Source of the DNA: a virus
DNA: 36,119 nt
IMG/VR virus record: IMGVR_UViG_3300049483_000139
Location: 1-36,119 of that record
Reading direction: 5' to 3' (one strand)
Below are positions 31,540-36,119 of this stretch, piece after piece (the first letter of the stretch is position 1; every line of letters starts with the position of its first letter). The notes below the pieces were generated by a model. That model worked only from the letters and a program-made list of their open reading frames with translations. It was not told the origin of the DNA and ran no database searches. The position numbers and the translations under genes are program-made.

Positions 31540-31549
31540 AAACGCCGCT
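31530..31549 (+). terminator. GC-rich hairpin between lysis region and endolysin
   Basis: AGCGGCGT-AGAA-ACGCCGCT, 8 bp perfect, overlapping a stop codon. Only a short GTTTT follows, so termination would be partial. Confidence 0.4.
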
Positions 31550-31606
31550 CGAAGGTTTTACCAAAATCCAAAACATGTCGTATGACTATTAAATAAATAT
31601 ACAACT

Positions 31607-32068
31607 ATGCTTACAGACGAACAAATAAAAATTAAATATGGAAGGCCAGGGGATATAAGTAATCTGACTGTGATTAAGCTGCCATATCCAATGCGGATAG
31701 CATGGGATACAAAGTCTAAGATTATTAATATGCAGTGTCATAAGCTTATTGCAGATAATCTGATTGCTGTATTTAATGATCTGCTGGCGCATTACGGAAT
31801 TGATAAGTTACAGCAGTTAGGCATAGACCTGTTTGGCGGATGTTATAATTTTAGGCAAATGAGGGGTGGCACTAAATGGTCCCGACACAGCTGGGCCATA
31901 GCAATAGATTTGGACCCAGAAAGGAATGGGTTAAAAACTCCATGGGTGCATGCTCAGTTTTCAAAGCCAGAATACAGTTTCATGGTAGATACATTTTATA
32001 AACATGGATTTTTTTCCTACGGCAAAGAAAGAAATTTTGATGCTATGCATTTTGAAATAGCGTCGTAG
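31607..32068 (+). CDS. Endolysin, M15 family peptidase
   Basis: 153 residues, no signal peptide. WSRHSWAIAIDLDPERNG near 85-102 holds the first zinc ligands (S-x-H-x(6)-D), and FDAMHFEIA near 144-152 the third (H-F-E). This is the VanY/M15 L-Ala-D-Glu or D-Ala-D-Ala peptidase plan. NFRQMRGG upstream is the substrate-binding R. It cuts peptidoglycan stem peptides at lysis. Release probably depends on the holin-like genes upstream. Confidence 0.85.
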   Translation: MLTDEQIKIKYGRPGDISNLTVIKLPYPMRIAWDTKSKIINMQCHKLIADNLIAVFNDLLAHYGIDKLQQLGIDLFGGCYNFRQMRGGTKWSRHSWAIAIDLDPERNGLKTPWVHAQFSKPEYSFMVDTFYKHGFFSYGKERNFDAMHFEIAS

Positions 32069-32078
32069 GCTTCATAAA

Positions 32079-32110
32079 AGCAAGGCGGCTACTCAATTCG
32101 CCGCCTTGCT
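32079..32110. terminator. Bidirectional terminator between converging genes
   Basis: AGCAAGGCGGC (32079-32089) and GCCGCCTTGCT (32100-32110) form an 11-bp stem around 10 bases. CTTTTTATTC follows on the + side and TTTTATG on the - side. It closes the phage late operon against the opposing - strand genes. Confidence 0.7.
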
Positions 32111-32149
32111 AATGTAATCCTTTTTATTCAACAACTCAGTTATTAAGGA

Positions 32150-32476
32150 CTACAGCACCGGCATATTTATTTCCTTCGGTGCGCACGGAAAGCTTTTCAT
32201 TATCTGCAAATGATTTGAAAACTTCATAGTCTGGGTATAATTTATACCATCCATTAATTGCCCAATCAGCTTTTTATCCATATTCCCACCAGGATAATTT
32301 ATCAATACCGATCTTTTTTCTTTTTCCGTTAATGGTTGGAAATATAAATTACACTTTTCAAGCCTTATAATTCTTGAAGCGAATTTTATGCAATCCTCAT
32401 AAAAGGCTTCTGATAACATGGGGTTTGGCAAAATAGCCACTTCCGAATGTACCTTCAACTGAATATCGCTGTTCAT
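32150..32476 (-). CDS. Hypothetical protein
   Basis: 108 residues from an ATG at 32476 (a TTG three codons earlier is possible). MNSDIQLKVHSEVAILPNPM, then EDCIKFASRIIRLEKCNLYF, reads as ordinary soluble protein, with no family recognised. It faces the endolysin across a terminator and is the last of the - strand genes. It may be part of the accessory array. Confidence 0.5.
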   Translation of the reverse strand: MNSDIQLKVHSEVAILPNPMLSEAFYEDCIKFASRIIRLEKCNLYFQPLTEKEKRSVLINYPGGNMDKKLIGQLMDGINYTQTMKFSNHLQIMKSFPCAPKEINMPVL

Positions 32477-32534
32477 CTGTACCAAGTAATTGATTTTTAT
32501 ATTTTCAAATGTGGCTACTTAGCCAAGCCCTATT

Positions 32535-32657
32535 CGATATACAAAATTTGCTGCCGCACAAAACCCCTGCTCACACGGTAGCGGGAGTTGCCCGGAAGTC
32601 TATCTATTTTCGACTTTTTAGACCGGGCAACTCCCGCTACCTAAATTTTGTATATCG
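32535..32657. repeat. Long double inverted repeat (123 bp hairpin)
   Basis: Outer arms 32535-32549 and 32643-32657 (CGATATACAAAATTT, exact) enclose inner arms 32577-32595 and 32623-32641 (GGTAGCGGGAGTTGCCCGG, exact). A third short stem AAGTC/GACTT lies in the loop. A near-identical inverted copy of GATATACAAAATTTGCTGCC lies at 32692-32713. No gene is supported in 32477-32898; only these repeats and the next element are seen. Confidence 0.75.
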
Positions 32658-32689
32658 GATTTCGCAAGAAAAAGAAGGGGGTCGTTTAC

Positions 32690-32905
32690 AGCGGCAGCAA
32701 ACTTCGTATATCACTGCATTGCCGCTATTTTACCCTTCTTTTTCACCGCTGTTTTTCATTTCCGGTATTTAAAAATGCGGGGGCAATATTCCTCTAATCC
32801 TTGCCATCGGACTTCTCAGGTACACTCGTTAGAGTGCTCAGAGTTATTCTTCCCGCTTTTTAAATCCCTTCATTCAAACAGCGGCAATGCGAAATCCGTT
32901 AGGCG
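32690..32905 (-). repeat. attC-like inverted repeat after the RHH gene
   Basis: On the - strand the element opens with GCCTAAC (32899-32905, overlapping the stop codon of the RHH gene) and continues with arm GCATTGCCGCT (32880-32890), which pairs with AGCGGCAATGC (32716-32726). It ends near GTTTGCTGCCGC. The spacer of about 150 bases is longer than typical attC sites. Confidence 0.45.
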
Positions 32906-33066
32906 TTATTGCTACCAGCCTTTAATTTCGCAGAGTAAGCCTCAATCAGTTTTCTTATTTCAGTCTCACAGAAATTCTTACGGCTGCGACCTTCTTCCTT
33001 TGCCAACTTATCCAGTAGCTTAACCTCCTTTGCTTCTAAGTGTATCTCTATTCTTACCTTACTCAT
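32899..33066 (-). CDS. Ribbon-helix-helix (CopG-like) protein
   Basis: 55 residues. MSKVRIEIHLEAKEVKLLDK and then LAKEEGRSRKNFCETEIRKL: a beta strand RIEIHL followed by two helices with the G-R-S-R-K-N-F turn is the RHH fold of small DNA-binding regulators and antitoxins. It starts as an ATGA overlap on the preceding gene (33063-33386), so the two form one operon. Its stop lies in a GCCTAAC box, as expected for an integron cassette. Confidence 0.75.
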   Translation of the reverse strand: MSKVRIEIHLEAKEVKLLDKLAKEEGRSRKNFCETEIRKLIEAYSAKLKAGSNNA

Positions 33067-33386
33067 ACTATCTGATTTTTAAGGTAAGCACTTAGTTCCT
33101 TGTGAAATCTTTGCGGCACTTCATAACCGATAAATTCACCCATTGCATCCGTAAAGAACTTTGGTAGCTTGCCGCCTTCAACATAAGCCCAATGCCTATC
33201 CTCTACACCGTTATCATCATTGCCTTCATTTCTTACTAATACAAGCCGTGTCTTTTCACATTCATTCGGTTCAAAGTCGCTTTCTTTAAAAGTTAGGTTA
33301 TCGCTGAAATGATTGTCAACAATATCCTGATGTTCATCATCGGTGTAGTGTTCAATGCACCACTCATAAATTACTTTGTTTCGCAT
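33063..33386 (-). CDS. Acidic hypothetical protein, partner of the RHH gene
   Basis: 107 residues, acidic (MRNKVIYEWCIEHYTDDEHQ, later GNDDNGVEDRHWAYVEGGKL). No motif recognised. Overlap with the RHH gene by four bases suggests a functional pair, perhaps toxin-antitoxin-like, but no toxin fold can be named. First gene of a putative cassette bounded by attC-like repeats. Confidence 0.65.
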   Translation of the reverse strand: MRNKVIYEWCIEHYTDDEHQDIVDNHFSDNLTFKESDFEPNECEKTRLVLVRNEGNDDNGVEDRHWAYVEGGKLPKFFTDAMGEFIGYEVPQRFHKELSAYLKNQIV

Positions 33387-33479
33387 AACTTTAAGTTTAA
33401 TTATACGATAAAGATACGATAAATAAACGACACCACCAAATTTATTTTTAGACGTTGATTACCAATACCCGCAACAAAC

Positions 33480-33600
33480 GCCTAACAAACGGTTTTGTGC
33501 AAGCCCCGTCTGACACCTAAATCCCATCTTCACCTATTTGTCAACTAAGTGCAAAGCCAAGCGATAGAATAGCTTGCACAAAGCCGCAAACGTTGTAGGC
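33480..33600 (-). repeat. attC-like site
   Basis: Read on the - strand it opens with GCCTACAAC and closes with GTTAGGC, matching the integron R' consensus GTTRRRY. The arms 33480-33505 and 33571-33600 pair imperfectly: TTTGTGCAAGC with GCTTGCACAAA is an 11-bp exact block and CGG/CCG another, with unpaired bases between. The length of 121 bp is within the normal attC range. It lies between two - strand genes. Confidence 0.65.
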
Positions 33601-33643
33601 AATGCAGAGACACCCTAAGCGAATGTCGCTACTGCCTGACAAT

Positions 33644-33949
33644 TTAAAACAGTTTATTATCGTACCACTTTTTCTCTGTGCTGTCGGGTTCGTTAATATA
33701 CTCTGTTAGTTTGGTAGTCAATTCCGCCCTTGTGCTGATAGCAAATGTGTGGCATCCAACACGAACAATAAATCCTCTGTTTACTTCTTCAATGTTGATT
33801 TGTCTAATCTTGTTGGCTTGAATTGGTGTTGGTGCAGCCATTTCTTGATTGCTTACACATCTGTCCTGTTCAGGTCGGCAAGTATCGTTTAACGTACTAC
33901 CATAATTACTTGTTGGCACATTTCCGCTTGATAACATTCCTTCGTTCAT
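33644..33949 (-). CDS. Small hypothetical cassette protein
   Basis: 101 residues. A disordered N-terminal half (SGNVPTSNYGSTLNDTCRPE) precedes a compact beta/alpha domain: RQINIEEVNRGFIVRVGCHT, then FAISTRAELTTKLTEYINEP. The latter form is frequent in small accessory proteins of Bacteroidota phages, function unknown. It is bounded on both sides by attC-like sequence. Confidence 0.65.
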   Translation of the reverse strand: MNEGMLSSGNVPTSNYGSTLNDTCRPEQDRCVSNQEMAAPTPIQANKIRQINIEEVNRGFIVRVGCHTFAISTRAELTTKLTEYINEPDSTEKKWYDNKLF

Positions 33950-34006
33950 AATTTAAAATGGGTTTTATAAGTCCGCCCAGAACTTTATCGTTTGACGAGA
34001 AGCACT

Positions 34007-34030
34007 GCCTACAACAAGGGGTTTTGTGCA
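34007..34030 (-). repeat. Half attC-like site
   Basis: On the - strand it reads TGCACAAAACCCC, then TTGTTGTAGGC. The site at 33480-33600 ends almost identically (TGCACAAAACCG, then TTTGTTAGGC). The expected left arm is not found, so the site looks truncated or diverged. Confidence 0.45.
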
Positions 34031-34057
34031 ATACAGACTTGACGTTCTGAATTTCAA

Positions 34058-34486
34058 CTAATCATCCCAACAGCTTTTACCCTCTTCTAAAAAATCAACG
34101 CTTTCTGAATAATATCCATTTGACGAACCGAACCATTTAATATCAACATAGCCTTTAATCGTTGCCAGTTTATAAAAAGTCCATGTAAAACTTTCATCGC
34201 TGTCATACCAATAGCCATCTTCTGCCTTTTCTTTCTCTTTTTGCTTTTCAGCTTGCCTTTCAGGTGTATGCTCATTTGATGTCGTTTGCTCTGCAAGCGT
34301 AATCGGAGAACCAACCAGGTCTTGCAAATCGCCGTTAATATCATCAATTGAAACACCTTCGCAGCAATCTTGCTCATGGTACATAATATATCTTTTACCG
34401 TCTTCGCAAGTAAAGATTAATCTGTCATCACCTTCTCTTTCTACGGCAGTTAATGTTTTGCCGATTAAATCTGAAATTTGTGCCAT
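34058..34486 (-). CDS. DUF7448-like protein
   Basis: 142 residues. LIFTCEDGKRYIMYHEQDCC near 23-42, then DDINGDLQDLVGSPITLAEQ and the closing SFTWTFYKLATIKGYVDIKW with SNGYYSESVDF match a domain of unknown function I know from phages and bacterial cassettes (DUF7448). A charged linker (QAEKQKEKEKAED) divides the two halves. No enzymatic residues stand out. Confidence 0.7.
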   Translation of the reverse strand: MAQISDLIGKTLTAVEREGDDRLIFTCEDGKRYIMYHEQDCCEGVSIDDINGDLQDLVGSPITLAEQTTSNEHTPERQAEKQKEKEKAEDGYWYDSDESFTWTFYKLATIKGYVDIKWFGSSNGYYSESVDFLEEGKSCWDD

Positions 34487-34556
34487 CGTTTATTTATTTA
34501 AAGTTTATAAAAATTGTTACTCTCTGAATGCTCCGCAGCACAAGGGTACCGCATTT

Positions 34557-34678
34557 AACAAAGGGCTTGCAGCAATTGGTCTGCGACTTAACACTCATCA
34601 TTAGTTCGCTATTAATCTGCATCTATGGGCTGAACAGCGGTATTTAAAATATCCAACTGCTGCAAGCCCCGATACGTT
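34557..34678 (-). repeat. attC-like site
   Basis: Read on the - strand, arms at 34653-34678 and 34557-34579 pair as GGGGCTTGCAGCAGTTGG against CCAATTGCTGCAAGCCC with one extra base. The element closes with GTTAAAT (34554-34560), an exact match to R' GTTRRRY. It shares CGGGGCTTGCA with the 33480 site. It separates two - strand genes, as cassettes require. Confidence 0.65.
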
Positions 34679-34686
34679 GGCAGCAA

Positions 34687-35049
34687 TTAAGCAGACCGCT
34701 TATCAACGTAAAATCCTTTGCGACTTTTCTTATACTCTTTACCACAACCAGTGCAGACAAATTTTGCGACCCATCCGGGCAAACCGTTTTCATCCATATC
34801 ACCTTTGCCCCCAAAATGTTCCTCTTTCATAATAGCCAACCTATGCTTATACGGGTCGGCAAAAACAGGATTTTTACACTTTGACTTTGTTGTGTATGGA
34901 GCATCAAATCCGAAATCAGATTTGAAGTTGTTTTGAACTTCGCTTTTAAAGTAACCCATTGTAAAAAATTTAACTGCTGAAAACAAATGTATTGCCAAAA
35001 GCGGGGCAGACGTAGCCGCAATCAACAACAGAATTACTATGAACTTCAC
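34687..35049 (-). CDS. Membrane-anchored or secreted protein with CxxC
   Basis: 120 residues. An N-terminal hydrophobic segment (FIVILLLIAATSAPLLAIHL) may be a signal or anchor. The C-terminus has FVCTGCGKEYKKSRKGFYV with a CTGC pair, and an earlier Cys near 58 could complete a metal site. No family recognised. Another cassette gene bounded by attC-like repeats. Confidence 0.6.
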   Translation of the reverse strand: MKFIVILLLIAATSAPLLAIHLFSAVKFFTMGYFKSEVQNNFKSDFGFDAPYTTKSKCKNPVFADPYKHRLAIMKEEHFGGKGDMDENGLPGWVAKFVCTGCGKEYKKSRKGFYVDKRSA

Positions 35050-35119
35050 CTAATTTGCTACCTGGCGGAGGTAATTCTATTTCCCCGCCTTCGGCAATAA
35101 ACAGCGTTGGGACCGCAAT

Positions 35120-35382
35120 CCCTGACACCCTGAAATTATAAAAGTGATAAAGAACAATCATTTAAACATTACAAGTACAAAAAAAAGTAGTAACATAATT
35201 ATTATTAAAATTGATTGAATTTTTTCTTTTAATCTTGGTTGTTTGTCATATTTTATATTTCTAACCATATTAAAATGAGAATTAACCCATATCCAAAAAT
35301 TATTATTTTTATCATTATCCATTTTTAATAATTTTAATTATTAATAAAATACATTCACTTTTTTCAAATCAGGGTGTCAGGG
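35120..35382. repeat. Long-spaced inverted repeat around a small gene, attC-like
   Basis: CCCTGACACCCTGA (35120-35133) and TCAGGGTGTCAGGG (35369-35382) are exact reverse complements. On the - strand the outer boundary carries GCCTACAAC (35392-35400), the same box that opens the 33480 site. The 235-base interior contains a small membrane-protein gene, which is unusual for an attC site. Confidence 0.55.
35158..35322 (-). CDS. Small membrane protein inside the inverted repeat
   Basis: 54 residues: MDNDKNNNFWIWVNSHFNMV, a basic stretch NIKYDKQPRLKEKIQ, then a transmembrane helix (LIIIMLLLFFVLVMF). Very AT-rich compared with its neighbours. It is too short for most gene finders. No family recognised. 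Confidence 0.5.
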   Translation of the reverse strand: MDNDKNNNFWIWVNSHFNMVRNIKYDKQPRLKEKIQSILIIIMLLLFFVLVMFK

Positions 35383-35409
35383 AACGAAGTCTTTCCGTTG
35401 TAGGCAATA

Positions 35410-36081
35410 CTACCAGCCTTCTATTCGTAGCTGCGACTTGTATAGCTTAAATCTCTTTTCGGACAAATCAAAGTACTCCTTGTCAATCTCAATGCCGGTA
35501 AAATCAAAGCCGTCAACATCTGCTGCAATTCTGCTACTCCCTGAGCCTAAATGGGTATCAAGTATTTTGTCTCCAGATTTAGCATACTTTTTTAAAACCC
35601 ACTTATAAAGCTGTATTGGCTTTTGCGTTGGATGAATACGGTCTGGTTGGTTAGGATTTTTTTTATAAATTCTTGTCCCGCCAAACCTTACCCAAGCCAT
35701 TTCACATTCAGCAAAATCCCTTCCATACATTGTTTCCCCTTTGTCCCAAATAGCAAAATATCTACTTACAGGCAGTTCAAAATAATTGCCACCCCAAATA
35801 ATCTGATTTTTAGACACCCTGAATAGTTCATCAAAATACTCTTTATTTGGCACTGATTTATCCCATTCTTTTTCATCTTTATTAAATACAGAATTTCCCA
35901 TTTCCATCCCGTTCCTATCAATCCCATACGGCGGGTCAACAATAGCCAAGTCAAACTGATTGTCCGAAAAGCCTTTCATAACTTCGACACAGTCTCCCAG
36001 GATAACCGTACTGCCTACAACAGTTTGCTTGCCAAAAGGCAGGGGGACGGAACCGCTATCATCTTTTATTTCTTCTATCAT
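35410..36081 (-). CDS. DNA methyltransferase (N4/N6 type)
   Basis: 223 residues. DLAIVDPPYGIDRNG near 49-63 contains the catalytic DPPY, HPTQKPIQLYKWVLKKYAKS near 154-173 and DKILDTHLGSGSSRIAAD near 175-192 hold the SAM-binding motif in the beta-class order (catalytic before SAM motif), and FTGIEIDKEYFDLSEKRF closes it. It methylates cytosine N4 or adenine N6 in a DNA target, probably shielding phage DNA. No restriction partner is visible; orphan methylases are common in phages. Starts 38 bases from the window end. Confidence 0.88.
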   Translation of the reverse strand: MIEEIKDDSGSVPLPFGKQTVVGSTVILGDCVEVMKGFSDNQFDLAIVDPPYGIDRNGMEMGNSVFNKDEKEWDKSVPNKEYFDELFRVSKNQIIWGGNYFELPVSRYFAIWDKGETMYGRDFAECEMAWVRFGGTRIYKKNPNQPDRIHPTQKPIQLYKWVLKKYAKSGDKILDTHLGSGSSRIAADVDGFDFTGIEIDKEYFDLSEKRFKLYKSQLRIEGW

Positions 36082-36119
36082 CTTTTTTCTAATTTGCTAT
36101 TGAGCGACATTAATTCTAT

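Noticed and set aside
32509-33023. Two + strand ORFs in the inverted-repeat block
   Set aside because: They are low-complexity translations of the repeats and of the antisense of the RHH gene, with no domain-like sequence.
34970-35161. - strand ORF of 63 codons
   Set aside because: It runs through the attC-like repeat and the start of another gene, with no plausible fold; it appears to be chance.

Overview
This window looks like most of the genome of a siphovirus-like tailed phage (or prophage) of a Bacteroidota host. The pointers are the VirE_N-type primase-helicase, the TAnnTTTG promoter boxes, the signal peptides ending in SQ or CQ, the AT-rich composition, and tail genes that read like those of Bacteroidota phages. 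No integrase, repressor or tRNA gene is visible, so lytic or temperate lifestyle cannot be decided. The left edge cuts into a gene.

Layout on the + strand: 1-2276 holds replication (primase-helicase), an iteron-like repeat region and a decayed ParB-like fragment. 2268-4227 holds ParB-like, ABC-ATPase/GNAT (two reading frames joined at a T9 tract) and ASCH genes. 4237-6664 is the packaging module: small terminase, then a large terminase broken into two genes by a split intein, with an HNH homing endonuclease gene between the halves. 6667-10997 holds portal, a small ORF, Mu F-like minor head protein, prohead protease and HK97-type major capsid protein. 11085-11633 is a separately transcribed structural-looking gene. 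11817-16820 is a tightly overlapping cargo operon of three glycosyltransferases, a probable fourth, a small SDR enzyme and two methyltransferase-like proteins. 16792-22170 holds head-tail connector, head closure, neck, tail terminator, tail tube, the frameshifted tail chaperones and tape measure, interrupted at 17404-17925 by a large non-coding element. 22171-29121 holds tail tip and fibre proteins, three of which start with signal peptides. 29149-32068 is a lysis region of small membrane proteins, a u-spanin candidate and an M15 endolysin, closed by a bidirectional terminator.

From 32150 to the right end everything is on the - strand: small accessory genes separated by imperfect inverted repeats that resemble integron attC sites, ending in an N4/N6 DNA methyltransferase.

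The two most unusual things are (1) the fractured terminase, in which the P-loop GGAR/SGKS is rebuilt only if the N- and C-inteins trans-splice, and (2) a predicted structured RNA of about 460 nt, closed by a perfect 18-bp outer helix and flanked by a 14-bp direct repeat. That repeat restores both the stop of the upstream gene and the start of the downstream gene, as expected for a mobile insertion into formerly overlapping genes.
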